In this document: piece by piece, positions 1-8,270 of the stretch
Numbering within the stretch: position 1 is the stretch's first letter
Layout: every line of letters starts with the position of its first letter
NCBI GenBank assembly: GCA_964369385.1
Contig: CAYJEY010000016.1
Coordinates: 1 to 51,980, forward strand
DNA from: CALVGQ01 sp964369385
Lineage (GTDB): Bacteria > Bacillota_I > Bacilli_A > Erysipelotrichales > Erysipelotrichaceae
DNA length: 51,980 bases
Direction of reading: 5' to 3'
Position numbers and translations under genes: made by a program
The notes under the pieces: model-generated
The model's input: the letters and a program-made list of their open reading frames with translations, nothing else
What the model was told of the DNA's origin: nothing
Database searches by the model: none

Positions 1-55
1 GTTCTGATTCGACATACTCATTTACTTCAAAATTGGCGCGTTCAAATTTTTGCAT
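1..55 (-). CDS. rpoA: RNA polymerase alpha subunit, N-terminal 18 codons only (cut by window edge)
   Basis: Only the first 18 residues lie in the window, beginning MQKFERANFEVNEYVESE, which matches the start of bacterial RpoA. Alpha dimerises to nucleate core RNA polymerase assembly. The ATG is at 55-53 and is preceded by a GGAGGG ribosome site at about 65-70. It follows rpsK directly, as in the alpha operon of Bacillota. The identification rests on position and a short match, so the rest of the gene is unseen. Confidence 0.85.
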   Translation of the reverse strand, partial: MQKFERANFEVNEYVESE

Positions 56-83
56 TACTTAATCCCTCCTGGTATGGATTTTC

Positions 84-476
84 TTAACCGCGTGGTCGTT
101 TTGGTGGACGACAACCGTTATGTGGAATAGGTGTTACATCGTTGATTACAGTGATGTCTAGTCCAGCCACTTGTAAAGAGCGAACTGCTGCTTCACGTCC
201 TGGTCCTGGTCCTTTAACGTTAACTTCAACTGATTTCATACCATGATCTACAGCTGCTTTACCAGCTGCTTCAGCTGCCATTTGAGCAGCATAAGGTGTT
301 GATTTACGTGAACCTTTAAATCCTAATGCTCCAGCACTTGACCAAGCAATAGCATTTCCGTGTTCATCTGTAATCGTAACGATAGTGTTATTAAATGTTG
401 AATGAATATGCGCAACACCTTTAGCTATATTCTTACGGACGCGTTTTTTACGTCCAGTGTTTTTACCTTTTGCCAT
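84..476 (-). CDS. rpsK: 30S ribosomal protein S11
   Basis: S11 (130 aa, normal length) sits on the 30S platform and lines the mRNA exit path near the E site. The sequence shows the family features: the glycine-rich GPGPGREAAVRSL segment in the C-terminal half and the conserved tail HNGCRPPKRPRG. A lysine-rich N-terminus is typical. It lies between rpsM (19 bp upstream) and rpoA (28 bp downstream) and is cotranscribed with them. Nothing is unusual. Confidence 0.98.
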   Translation of the reverse strand: MAKGKNTGRKKRVRKNIAKGVAHIHSTFNNTIVTITDEHGNAIAWSSAGALGFKGSRKSTPYAAQMAAEAAGKAAVDHGMKSVEVNVKGPGPGREAAVRSLQVAGLDITVINDVTPIPHNGCRPPKRPRG

Positions 477-495
477 TCTGCTTTCCTCCTATCGT

Positions 496-861
496 CTATT
501 TCTTCTTATTCGCCACTGTACGACGAGGTCCTTTACGTGTACGTGCGTTTGTTTTTGTACGTTGTCCACGAACTGGAAGCCCACGACGGTGGCGCATTCC
601 ACGGTAACAACCGATTTCCATTAGACGTTTGATGTTCAATTGAACTTCGCGACGTAAGTCACCCTCTACTTTAATCGCGTCGATTTCTTGACGGATCAAT
701 GCTACTTGATCATCTGTTAAATCTTTTACACGAACATCTTCACTAATGTTACATTTTGCTAATACTTGAGTAGCTGTGCTACTCCCAATTCCGTAGATAT
801 ATGTTAGTGATACTACCACGCGCTTATCGCGAGGAATATCAACTCCAGCAATACGAGCCAT
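496..861 (-). CDS. rpsM: 30S ribosomal protein S13
   Basis: S13 (121 aa) is in the 30S head, contacts the P-site tRNA through its basic tail and bridges to the 50S. It starts MARIAGVDIPRDKRVVVSL, has the helix-hairpin-helix segment around YIYGIGSS, and ends in the basic GQRTKTNARTRKGPRRT region followed by KKK. A GGAGG ribosome site precedes the ATG. Order rpmJ-rpsM-rpsK-rpoA is canonical. Confidence 0.98.
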   Translation of the reverse strand: MARIAGVDIPRDKRVVVSLTYIYGIGSSTATQVLAKCNISEDVRVKDLTDDQVALIRQEIDAIKVEGDLRREVQLNIKRLMEIGCYRGMRHRRGLPVRGQRTKTNARTRKGPRRTVANKKK

Positions 862-875
862 ACTTGTTTTTCCTC

Positions 876-992
876 CTAATTTCCTTGACGTTGTTTGTGT
901 TTAGGGTTTTCACAAATTACCATGACGCGGCCTTTGCGCTTAATGATGCGGCACTTATCGCATATTGGTTTGACTGATGGTCTTACTTTCAT
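876..992 (-). CDS. rpmJ: 50S ribosomal protein L36
   Basis: A 38-residue gene read directly from the minus strand: it begins MKVRPSVKPICDKCRIIKRK and ends with the KHKQRQG motif plus one Asn. The zinc ligands C-x2-C, C and H are present, so this is the zinc-binding (C+) form. L36 stabilises 23S rRNA near the peptidyl transferase region. It lies between infA and rpsM and has its own AGGAGG site at about 1003-1008. Confidence 0.97.
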   Translation of the reverse strand: MKVRPSVKPICDKCRIIKRKGRVMVICENPKHKQRQGN

Positions 993-1011
993 GCAATTTT
1001 CCTCCTAAGAC

Positions 1012-1230
1012 TTATTTGTGTCTAAATGTTATACGCCCACGTGTTAAATCATACGGTGATATTTCAACAGTGACACGATCTCCCGGTAAAATGCGAATGT
1101 AGTGCATACGGATTTTACCAGAAACGTGAGCTAAGATCACATGTCCATTTTCTAATTTCACCTTAAATTTTGCATCTGGAAGTGTATCTTCTACAATTCC
1201 ATCAATTTCAATTACATCTTGCTTACCCAT
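1012..1230 (-). CDS. infA: Translation initiation factor IF-1
   Basis: IF-1 (72 aa) is a single S1-type OB fold that occupies the 30S A site during initiation. The chosen start gives MGKQDVIEIDGIVEDTLPDA, the usual N-terminus, and has an AGGAGG site at 1241-1246. A longer reading from 1257 would run into that ribosome site and adds residues absent from the family. The start overlaps the last 8 bases of map, suggesting translational coupling. It ends with the typical LTRGRITFRHK. Confidence 0.97.
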   Translation of the reverse strand: MGKQDVIEIDGIVEDTLPDAKFKVKLENGHVILAHVSGKIRMHYIRILPGDRVTVEISPYDLTRGRITFRHK

Positions 1231-2002
1231 AAATTGAGTCTTCCTCCTTAATCTCATGATTCATTGTAAGGATTTCATATCCTTCCTTTGTAACCAATAT
1301 CGTATGTTCATAGTGTGCTGTAAGACTATTGTCTTTTGTGACAACTGTCCAGTCATCACTCAACACTTTCAAATGAGGTTTCCCAGCAATAACCATTGGT
1401 TCAATTGCTAAGGTCATCCCTTCTTTTAGAACAATTCCACGCCCTGGTTGCCCATAGTTTGGAATGGCTGGTTCTTCATGTAAGTGTGTTCCAATTCCAT
1501 GACCTGTGTACTCAAGTGGCACACTAAATCCATGACTTGCAACAAATTCGCCAATTGCATGACATACGTCACCTAAACGATTCCCAGCTTTTACCTGTTC
1601 TAAACCTACAAATAAGGATTCTTTTGTCACTTGCATTAGTTTTTTAGCTTCTTCGCTGACTTCTCCTACTGCAAATGTCCAAGCAGAATCTCCGTGATAC
1701 CCTTGATAAAAGGCACCACAATCAATTGAAATGATATCTCCTTCTTTCAATGTTGTACTGTCTGGTATTCCATGTACAAGTACATCATTGATTGATGAAC
1801 ATATTGATGCTGGAAACCCTCCATAGCCTTTAAAGGATGGAGTAGCACCCATAGAGCGAATTACATCTTCAGCAATCGCATCTAGTTGTTTCAATGAAAC
1901 TCCTGGTTTGATTGCTTTCGCTACAGCATGTAATGCAGTAGAAACAATCTTACCAGCTTCTTTCATTGTCACAATTTCTCTTTGAGATTTAGTTGTAATC
2001 AT
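1223..2002 (-). CDS. map: Methionine aminopeptidase, type I
   Basis: Removes the N-terminal Met from nascent proteins (259 aa). The five dinuclear-metal ligands are visible: Asp in SIDCGAF, Asp in YHGDSAW, His in TGHGIGTHLHEEP, Glu in AIEPM and Glu in YEHTILV. There is no N-terminal zinc or SH3 extension. A short tail follows the catalytic domain. Its start overlaps the end of adk by 4 bases (ATGA), and its end overlaps the infA start, so adk-map-infA should be translationally coupled. Confidence 0.97.
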   Translation of the reverse strand: MITTKSQREIVTMKEAGKIVSTALHAVAKAIKPGVSLKQLDAIAEDVIRSMGATPSFKGYGGFPASICSSINDVLVHGIPDSTTLKEGDIISIDCGAFYQGYHGDSAWTFAVGEVSEEAKKLMQVTKESLFVGLEQVKAGNRLGDVCHAIGEFVASHGFSVPLEYTGHGIGTHLHEEPAIPNYGQPGRGIVLKEGMTLAIEPMVIAGKPHLKVLSDDWTVVTKDNSLTAHYEHTILVTKEGYEILTMNHEIKEEDSIYG

Positions 2003-2655
2003 CTAAGATTCTCCAGAATCTCTTGAACAGAATTCCAAACATCATCGATTGCAAGTGATGCATTTACCTTCTTTACTAATCCTTTACTTTCATAATAATC
2101 CAGCACTGGAGCAGTATTACGGTTATGCTCAGCTAATCTAATTTGAAGTTGTTCTCTTGTGTCATCAGCGCGTTGTGTTAACGTGTGATTACATTTATCG
2201 CAGATCCCTTCAACTTTTGAAGGACTGAATTCAACATGGTATATTTCACCACAATGGCTACATACACGACGTCCTGTTATACGTTTAGCTAAATCTTCGA
2301 AATCAACCGTTAAATCGATCACTACTTCAACTTCACATGACAAACGGTTTGTTAGTTCATCAAGTGCCTCAGCTTGTGGTAGTGTGCGTGGGAAACCATC
2401 TAATAGATATCCTTCCTCAACACCCATTACAGTGAAGCGCTCTTCTAACATTGCGATTGTTACTTCATCAGGAACTAATTTTCCTTCATCCATATATCCT
2501 TGGGCAATACGTCCAAGCATTGTTTGTTTTTTCAATGCTTCACGGAACATATCCCCTGTAGATACATGTGGAATATTGTATTCAGCTGTTATTTTTTTGG
2601 ACATTGTCCCTTTCCCGCTTCCCGCAGGTCCCATAATCAGAATATTCAAACTCAT
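1999..2655 (-). CDS. adk: Adenylate kinase
   Basis: Interconverts AMP + ATP and 2 ADP (218 aa, long LID form). The P-loop is GPAGSGKGT near residue 9. The LID domain carries the four-cysteine zinc site of Gram-positive enzymes: C-x2-C around VCSHCGE and C-x2-C around ICDKCN. The DGFPRT motif is present. It sits in the classic secY-adk-map-infA block, 5 bp after secY. Confidence 0.97.
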   Translation of the reverse strand: MSLNILIMGPAGSGKGTMSKKITAEYNIPHVSTGDMFREALKKQTMLGRIAQGYMDEGKLVPDEVTIAMLEERFTVMGVEEGYLLDGFPRTLPQAEALDELTNRLSCEVEVVIDLTVDFEDLAKRITGRRVCSHCGEIYHVEFSPSKVEGICDKCNHTLTQRADDTREQLQIRLAEHNRNTAPVLDYYESKGLVKKVNASLAIDDVWNSVQEILENLR

Positions 2656-2660
2656 ACCTC

Positions 2661-3965
2661 TTATTTTTGAACAAACCCACGATATTGTTTTTGAGTCAAC
2701 TGACCTTTTAAGCTAGACATTGTTTCAAGCGCAACCCCTACAACGATGATAATCCCTGTTCCACCGATCGATACAGATGATGGTAACTCAACAATTAACA
2801 TTGGTAAGATATATGGCAATAAAGCAATGAAAAGTAAGAATGAAGCCCCAAGAACGGTAATGCGGTTTAATACTTTTCCTACATATTCTTTTGTATCTTT
2901 CCCAGGACGAATCCCTGGAATATAAGTACCACTTTTCCCTAAGTTTTCTGCAATTTTAGCAGGATCTACTTGCATATTTGTATAGAAGAATGTGAAGAAC
3001 ACAATCAACAATGCATAGATACATAAACCTAAAGGTTTTTGAAGATCAAGTACTGTATTTAAGAAATTTGTTACATCATTAGCTGGAAAAAAGCTAGCAA
3101 TTGTAATTGGTGCAGTCATAATTGCTGTTGAGAAGATAACAGGAATAACGCTCGCTGAATTAATTTTCAACGGCAAGAAATTCATTTGTTTTCCACCTCT
3201 AGCCATACTACTTGATGTGTATTGGATAGGGATTTTTCTCACAGCGCGAGTCATAAAGATAACAAGAATAATGATTGCTAGATACATTAGGATGTACACT
3301 GCAAACATTAGAATTCCGTTAAACATCGCTGTACTGCTTGAGCTGTCTACTAAGATTGAGTAAACTTGGCTAAATTGGAATGGAATACCAGAAACAATTC
3401 CGGCAAAGATTACGATTGAAACACCATTTCCAATTCCGTGTGCTGTAATACGATCAGCAATCCACAAAAGGAACATTGTTCCAGCTGCTAGGACTGTTGC
3501 AATATATAGATATACTGCAAAGCTTCCACCTTCTACAATACCGCTTACTCCAAGCGCTCCGTTATCGAAAGCCCAAATCATTGAACCCCCTTGAACGAAC
3601 GCAAGAACTACAGCTAAGTATCGAGTAATTTTATCCATTTTCATTCGACCAGTTTGCCCAGACTTCGCCATTTCGCTCAGTGCTGGAACAACGTCCATCG
3701 AAAGAAGTTGAATCATGATTGAAGCTGTGATGTAAGGTCCAACTCCTAGTGCAAAGATTGATAGACGCTCAAGAGCTCCCCCACCTAGCATATTCATTAA
3801 ACTTAACACTGTATTTTCACTAACCGAATTAGTGAAAATACTAGCATCCACACGTGGAGCAGGAATAGCTGCTCCTAATTGATAAATCAACAGCATAGCT
3901 AATGTGAACAAGATCTTGTTACGTATTTCCTTGTTTTTGAACAAGTTTATACATGTCTGGATCAT
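2661..3965 (-). CDS. secY: Preprotein translocase channel subunit SecY
   Basis: Forms the membrane channel of the Sec translocon (434 aa, ten predicted transmembrane helices). The plug and lateral-gate segments are recognisable, with the conserved GIGNGVSI in the middle and a cytosolic loop YTSSSMARGGKQMNFLPLK near residue 250. It ends with KQYRGFVQK. The start overlaps the rplO stop by one base. Placement downstream of the L15 gene matches the spc operon. Confidence 0.98.
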   Translation of the reverse strand: MIQTCINLFKNKEIRNKILFTLAMLLIYQLGAAIPAPRVDASIFTNSVSENTVLSLMNMLGGGALERLSIFALGVGPYITASIMIQLLSMDVVPALSEMAKSGQTGRMKMDKITRYLAVVLAFVQGGSMIWAFDNGALGVSGIVEGGSFAVYLYIATVLAAGTMFLLWIADRITAHGIGNGVSIVIFAGIVSGIPFQFSQVYSILVDSSSSTAMFNGILMFAVYILMYLAIIILVIFMTRAVRKIPIQYTSSSMARGGKQMNFLPLKINSASVIPVIFSTAIMTAPITIASFFPANDVTNFLNTVLDLQKPLGLCIYALLIVFFTFFYTNMQVDPAKIAENLGKSGTYIPGIRPGKDTKEYVGKVLNRITVLGASFLLFIALLPYILPMLIVELPSSVSIGGTGIIIVVGVALETMSSLKGQLTQKQYRGFVQK

Positions 3966-4405
3966 TAGATCACCTCTACTTTTCCGCCTGCTTTTTCAAT
4001 TGCTTCTACAGCCGACTTAGAGAATTTGTGCGCTTGCACAGTTAATTTCTTAGTAAGCTCTCCAACACCTAGAATTTTGATACCGTCTAATTGTTTGCGA
4101 GCAAGTTTTGTTGAAATTAACATTTCTACAGTTACTACTGTTCCATCTTCAAAACGATTTAAAGATTCAACATTAACGATTGTATATTCTTTGCGTGTAA
4201 AGTTTGTGAAACCTCTTTTAGGTATACGTCTGTAAAGTGGTGTTTGTCCCCCTTCAAATCCAAGGGCAACTCCTCCTCCGCTACGTGCATTTTGTCCTTT
4301 GTTTCCTTTACCAGCAGTTTTACCGTTTCCAGAACCATGTCCACGACCAATGCGTTTTCTTTCGCGACGAGCACCTTCTGTATATTTTAATTCATGTAAA
4401 TTCAT
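3965..4405 (-). CDS. rplO: 50S ribosomal protein L15
   Basis: L15 (146 aa) is a late-assembling 50S protein. The N-terminal half is the typical extended Gly/Arg-rich tail (GRGHGSGNGKTAGKGNKGQNAR is the full region, residues about 22-43), followed by the globular part with GFEGGQTPLYRRIPKRGF. It follows rpsE after only 21 bp. In most bacteria rpmD (L30) lies between rpsE and rplO; here there is no room for it. Confidence 0.97.
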   Translation of the reverse strand: MNLHELKYTEGARRERKRIGRGHGSGNGKTAGKGNKGQNARSGGGVALGFEGGQTPLYRRIPKRGFTNFTRKEYTIVNVESLNRFEDGTVVTVEMLISTKLARKQLDGIKILGVGELTKKLTVQAHKFSKSAVEAIEKAGGKVEVI

Positions 4406-4426
4406 ATCGGTTTTCCTCCTCGTCTT

Positions 4427-4939
4427 CTAGCGGATTTCTTCCACTTTCTTCTCACGTAACTTAGCAACACTGTTTACAGTTTTTAAATCTTGTAATCCAG
4501 TAATTGTTGCACGAACCATATTAATTGGCGTACGTGATCCGATACATTTTGATAATACATCTGATACACCAGCAAGTTCTAGTACTGCACGTACTGAACC
4601 ACCAGCGATAACTCCAGTACCTTCTGCAGCTGGTTTTAAGAATACTTCTCCAGCTCCATAACGTCCTGTGATAGCATGTGGTAATGTAGCTCCTTTATTA
4701 ACTAAAGGCACACGGAATACATTCTTTTTAGCAGCTTCAACTGCTTTTTTGATTGCATCAGGTACTTCATTTGCTTTCCCTGTTCCGAATCCTACTCTAC
4801 CTTTTTTGTCACCAACAACTACAAGAGCTGCAAAGCGGAAGCGACGTCCACCTTTTACAACCTTAGTAACACGGTTGATAACAACAACGCGTTCTTCGAA
4901 TTCTTTTTCGCGTTCTACTCTTCTTGGTTTGCGTTCCAT
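4427..4939 (-). CDS. rpsE: 30S ribosomal protein S5
   Basis: S5 (170 aa) helps set decoding accuracy and mRNA unwinding at the entry channel. It has the double-stranded RNA-binding type N-terminal domain (INRVTKVVKGGRRFRFAAL, residues about 22-40) and the C-terminal domain with GVIAGGSVRAVLELAGV. Length is normal. It is 11 bp from rplR and is followed by rplO with no rpmD between. Confidence 0.98.
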   Translation of the reverse strand: MERKPRRVEREKEFEERVVVINRVTKVVKGGRRFRFAALVVVGDKKGRVGFGTGKANEVPDAIKKAVEAAKKNVFRVPLVNKGATLPHAITGRYGAGEVFLKPAAEGTGVIAGGSVRAVLELAGVSDVLSKCIGSRTPINMVRATITGLQDLKTVNSVAKLREKKVEEIR

Positions 4940-4950
4940 TTGCGACCCTC

Positions 4951-5307
4951 CTAGAATTTCAGTCCAGCTTCTCTTGCAGCATCTGCAAGGGCTTGGACAC
5001 GACCATGATACAAGTAACCTCCACGGTCAAATACAACTTTTTCAATTTGAGCAGCGACAGCAAGTTCAGCGATTTTCGCCCCTACTTGTTTCGCAGCATC
5101 AATGTTTCCACCGTTTGCAAGTTTCAGTGATACTGAGCTTACAGCAACAAGTGTTTTTCCATTTACATCATCAATAATTTGTGCGTGAATGTGACTGTTT
5201 GAACGGAAAACGTTCAAACGTGGGCATTCCGGAGTTCCACTAATTTTAGTGCGAACACGTGCATGACGACGAAGTCTTTCAGCATTTTTACTAACTTTTT
5301 TAAGCAT
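4951..5307 (-). CDS. rplR: 50S ribosomal protein L18
   Basis: L18 (118 aa) binds 5S rRNA and anchors it to the 50S central protuberance. The sequence shows the family pattern: basic N-terminus RLRRHARVRTKISGT, then PRLNVFRSNSHIHAQIIDD, and the C-terminal GGYLYHGRVQALADAAREAGL. It lies between rplF and rpsE in the canonical spc order with short spacers. Confidence 0.98.
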   Translation of the reverse strand: MLKKVSKNAERLRRHARVRTKISGTPECPRLNVFRSNSHIHAQIIDDVNGKTLVAVSSVSLKLANGGNIDAAKQVGAKIAELAVAAQIEKVVFDRGGYLYHGRVQALADAAREAGLKF

Positions 5308-5328
5308 TGTTCATATTCTCCCTTCGCA

Positions 5329-5874
5329 CTATTTCTTAGCAGCCGTTTTACCTTCTTTACGGCGGATTTGTTCACCTTTATAACGGATACCTTTTCCTTT
5401 ATAAGGTTCTGGTTTTCTTGTAGCACGAATGTTTGCAGCAAGTTCACCAACGCGTTGTTTATCAATACCTGAAATGATAATTGATGTTTGGTTAGGAACT
5501 TCAACAGTTAATCCCTCTTCAGCTACAAATTCTACTGGATGAGAGTAACCAACATTCAATGTTAATTTGTTACCAGCTAAAGCAGCACGGTAACCGATCC
5601 CTACGATTTCAAGTTCACGTTTGAACCCTACGTGTACACCTTCAACCATGTTGAAGATTAAAGCACGAGTAGTTCCGTGTAATTGTTTGATGTGTTTTTG
5701 TTCATTTGGACGAGTAACTGTTAAGATACCGTCTTCGATTTTTATTCCCAATGTTTCATTAAATTGACGTGTTAAAGTTCCTTTAGGACCTTTTACAGTC
5801 ACCTCATTGCTTGCAGTAACAGTGATTTCTACTCCTGCAGGAATGGTAATCGTTTTATTTCCGATACGTGACAT
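5329..5874 (-). CDS. rplF: 50S ribosomal protein L6
   Basis: L6 (181 aa) lies near the factor-binding site of the 50S. It contains two tandem L6 folds, starts MSRIGNKTITIPAGVEIT, and has the conserved C-terminal PEPYKGKGIRYKGEQIRRKEGK signature. It is followed 21 bp later by rplR. Nothing is unusual in length or composition. Confidence 0.98.
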   Translation of the reverse strand: MSRIGNKTITIPAGVEITVTASNEVTVKGPKGTLTRQFNETLGIKIEDGILTVTRPNEQKHIKQLHGTTRALIFNMVEGVHVGFKRELEIVGIGYRAALAGNKLTLNVGYSHPVEFVAEEGLTVEVPNQTSIIISGIDKQRVGELAANIRATRKPEPYKGKGIRYKGEQIRRKEGKTAAKK

Positions 5875-5900
5875 TCTAATTAATTTCCTTTCAATTTAAA

Positions 5901-6305
5901 CTACCATACATAGGCGATAACTTCGCCACCAGCATGGATTTTACGAGCTTCTTTATCAGTCATTACACCATTAGATGTAGAGATGATAGCGATTCCTAAC
6001 CCGTTAAGTACACGTGGTAATGCATCACTTTTAGCATATACACGTAAACCTGGTTTAGAAATACGTTTGATCCCGCTAATAACTTTTTCTTTATTAGGAC
6101 CGTATTTTAAAGCAACTACGATTTTCTTCTCAGCTGCTTTTTCACCTTCAACTTTATAGTTTAAGATGTAACCTTCTTGTTTAAGAATTTTAGCGATTGC
6201 TGTTTTTTCTTTACTTGCAGGAATTTCTACTACTTCGTGACGTGCTTGAACACCGTTACGAATGCGAGTAAGCATATCTGCAATTGGATCTGTCATATTC
6301 ATCAT
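5901..6305 (-). CDS. rpsH: 30S ribosomal protein S8
   Basis: S8 (about 134 aa) binds helix 21 of 16S rRNA and is an early assembly protein. It has the N-terminal TDPIADMLTRIRNG motif and C-terminal STSNGVMTDKEARK..GGEVIAYVW. Three nearby ATGs are possible (codons 1, 2 and 4). An AGGAGG with an 8-nt spacer supports the first, but the second is equally acceptable. The gene follows rpsZ by 12 bp. Confidence 0.97.
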   Translation of the reverse strand: MMNMTDPIADMLTRIRNGVQARHEVVEIPASKEKTAIAKILKQEGYILNYKVEGEKAAEKKIVVALKYGPNKEKVISGIKRISKPGLRVYAKSDALPRVLNGLGIAIISTSNGVMTDKEARKIHAGGEVIAYVW

Positions 6306-6317
6306 AACTTTGTCCTC

Positions 6318-6503
6318 CTACCAACTAGCCTTCTTAACTCCAGGAATTTGACCTTTGTAAGCCAAATCACGGAAGCAGATACGGCAGATTTTGTACTTAC
6401 GAAGTACAGAATGCGGGCGTCCGCAAATTTCGCAACGTGTATATTCACGTACAGCGAATTTTTGAGGACGTTGCTGTTTAACTTTCATCGATTTTTTAGC
6501 CAT
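6318..6503 (-). CDS. rpsZ: 30S ribosomal protein S14, zinc-binding short form
   Basis: S14 in its 61-residue type Z form, in the head of the 30S. The zinc ribbon is visible as CEICGRPHS followed by CRICF, giving the Cys4 site. The tail is IPGVKKASW. Having the C+ form within the spc operon is the ancestral arrangement in Bacillota. It is cotranscribed between rplE and rpsH. Confidence 0.97.
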   Translation of the reverse strand: MAKKSMKVKQQRPQKFAVREYTRCEICGRPHSVLRKYKICRICFRDLAYKGQIPGVKKASW

Positions 6504-6513
6504 GTTGTCCTCC

Positions 6514-7053
6514 TTATTTAGCGAAAGGCATACCCATCTCTTTGAGTAGGGATTGCGCTTCTTTGTTTGTGTTTGCAGTAGTTACAATAACAATGTCCAT
6601 ACCGCGTAATTTGTTTACTTTATCGAAATTAATTTCTGGGAAAATAATTTGTTCTTTAACACCTAATGTGTAGTTTCCGCGTCCGTCGAAAGCAGTAGTG
6701 CTTACTCCGTGGAAGTCACGTACACGAGGTAATGAAATGTTCATTAATTTGTCTAAGAATTCATACATAATTTCACCACGTAAAGTAACTTTACATCCAA
6801 TTGGCATACCTTCACGAAGTTTGAAGTTCGCAATAGATTTTTTCGCTTTCGTTACAACTGGCTTTTGTCCTGTGATTTGTGCTAGTTCTGCAACTGCTTC
6901 ATCAAGAACTTTTGGGTTTGAAATAGCTTCACCAACACCAATGTTGACTACTACTTTTTCTACCTTTGGGCACTGCATTACTGAAGTATAGTTAAATTCA
7001 GTCATTAACTTTGATACAACTGTATCTTTATATTTAGCTTGTAGGCGGTTCAT
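6514..7053 (-). CDS. rplE: 50S ribosomal protein L5
   Basis: L5 (179 aa) binds 5S rRNA and contacts the P-site tRNA and S13. The sequence shows MQCPKVEKVVVNIGVGEA, the KPVVTKAKKSIANFKLREG segment and the C-terminal RGMDIVIVTTANTNKEA region. Its start overlaps the rplX stop by one base, suggesting coupled translation. Confidence 0.98.
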   Translation of the reverse strand: MNRLQAKYKDTVVSKLMTEFNYTSVMQCPKVEKVVVNIGVGEAISNPKVLDEAVAELAQITGQKPVVTKAKKSIANFKLREGMPIGCKVTLRGEIMYEFLDKLMNISLPRVRDFHGVSTTAFDGRGNYTLGVKEQIIFPEINFDKVNKLRGMDIVIVTTANTNKEAQSLLKEMGMPFAK

Positions 7054-7388
7054 TATTTCTTACCTCCTTTTACTTCAGCTCCTGAGCTTACATAAACACG
7101 AACTTTGCTCGTATTTCCTTTTTTATCAGTCACCGTTTTAAATCCAACACGACTTGCTTTTTTCTCTTTAGAATCGTAAGCCATAACGTTAGATACATGA
7201 ATAGGTGCTTCTTTTTCGATTTGTCCACCATCAGGATTAGCTTGAGTAGGTTTAAGGTTTTTCTTTTTCATGTTTACCCCTTCAACAACTACTTTATCTT
7301 CTTTAGGGAATACTGCTACTACTTCAGCAATAGTTCCTTTGTCTTTTCCTGTGATGACTTTAACTGTATCGCCTTTTTTGATTTTCAT
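7053..7388 (-). CDS. rplX: 50S ribosomal protein L24
   Basis: L24 (111 aa) initiates 50S assembly and lies near the exit tunnel. It begins MKIKKGDTVKVITGKDKGT, the KOW motif, and continues with the GVNMKKKNLKPTQANPDGG region. The C-terminal lysine-rich tail GGKK is typical. It lies 18 bp after rplN. Confidence 0.98.
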   Translation of the reverse strand: MKIKKGDTVKVITGKDKGTIAEVVAVFPKEDKVVVEGVNMKKKNLKPTQANPDGGQIEKEAPIHVSNVMAYDSKEKKASRVGFKTVTDKKGNTSKVRVYVSSGAEVKGGKK

Positions 7389-7406
7389 AAACGTTAAGCC
7401 ACCTTT

Positions 7407-7775
7407 CTAAAGTACTTCTGGTGCTAGAGATACAATTTTCATGAACTCTCTATCACGCAATTCTCTTGCAACAGGTCCAAAGATACGAGTACCTTTTGGC
7501 GTGTTGTCATCTTTGATAATAACGGCTGCGTTATCATCGAATTTGATGTATGATCCGTTAGCACGACGTACTGGATATTTAGTACGAACGATAACAGCTT
7601 TCACTACATCTCCTTTTTTAACAGTTCCACCTGGAGCTGCTTCTTTTACTGTACACACGATAATATCACCGATGCTGGCAGATTTTCTTTTAGAACCACC
7701 TAAGCAACGGATTACAAGCACTTCTTTAGCACCAGTATTATCGGCAACTTTCAATCTACTTTCATTTTGAATCAT
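7407..7775 (-). CDS. rplN: 50S ribosomal protein L14
   Basis: L14 (122 aa) forms part of the subunit interface and the RsfS-binding surface. It starts MIQNESRLKVADNTGAKEV, contains the family signature around GDIIVCTVKEAAPGGTVKKG and ends EFMKIVSLAPEVL. Length and position after rpsQ are canonical. Confidence 0.98.
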   Translation of the reverse strand: MIQNESRLKVADNTGAKEVLVIRCLGGSKRKSASIGDIIVCTVKEAAPGGTVKKGDVVKAVIVRTKYPVRRANGSYIKFDDNAAVIIKDDNTPKGTRIFGPVARELRDREFMKIVSLAPEVL

Positions 7776-7793
7776 TGATTTACCCTCCTAGTC

Positions 7794-8054
7794 CTAAAGA
7801 ATGATAGCTTTCTCAACTACCTTAACAAGACGGAAGCGTTTTGTTGCAGATAATGGACGAGTTTCCATAATTTCAACAACATCTCCAGCTTTTGCCTCAT
7901 TAAGTTCATCATGAGCTTTAAATTTTTTCGAATATTTTACACGTTTAGAGTAAAGTGGATGTGACTTTTGTGTTGAAACTAACACAGTGATTGTCTTGTC
8001 CATTTTATCTGAAACAACTGTTCCACGTAATACTTTACGATTAGATCTTTCCAT
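7794..8054 (-). CDS. rpsQ: 30S ribosomal protein S17
   Basis: S17 (86 aa) is an OB-fold primary binder of 16S rRNA. It begins MERSNRKVLRGTVVSDKMDK, contains HPLYSKRVKYSKKFKAHDE and the GDVVEIMETRPLSATKRFRL signature. It lies between rpmC and rplN with short gaps. Nothing is atypical. Confidence 0.98.
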   Translation of the reverse strand: MERSNRKVLRGTVVSDKMDKTITVLVSTQKSHPLYSKRVKYSKKFKAHDELNEAKAGDVVEIMETRPLSATKRFRLVKVVEKAIIL

Positions 8055-8068
8055 ACATCTGCTCCTCC

Positions 8069-8269
8069 TTAGTTAGCTTCACTAAGCTCACGCTCAGTGA
8101 TAACTGTTTTAATGCGAGCAATTGTCTTCTTTACTTCTTTCATACGTGCTGAATTTTCAAGTTGACCAGTTGCTTGCTGGAAGCGTAAGCTGAATAGCTC
8201 TTCTTTTAAAGAATCGATTTCTTTTAGCAATTCTGTATTGCTTTTCTCTCTAATTTCTTTAACTTTCAT
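8069..8269 (-). CDS. rpmC: 50S ribosomal protein L29
   Basis: L29 (66 aa) is a two-helix protein at the peptide exit tunnel, next to the trigger factor and SRP docking site. It starts MKVKEIREKSNTELLKEI and has the signature LFSLRFQQATGQLEN followed by the IARIKTVITERE helix. It lies one base after rplP, within the S10 part of the cluster. Confidence 0.97.
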   Translation of the reverse strand: MKVKEIREKSNTELLKEIDSLKEELFSLRFQQATGQLENSARMKEVKKTIARIKTVITERELSEAN

Positions 8270-8270
8270 C

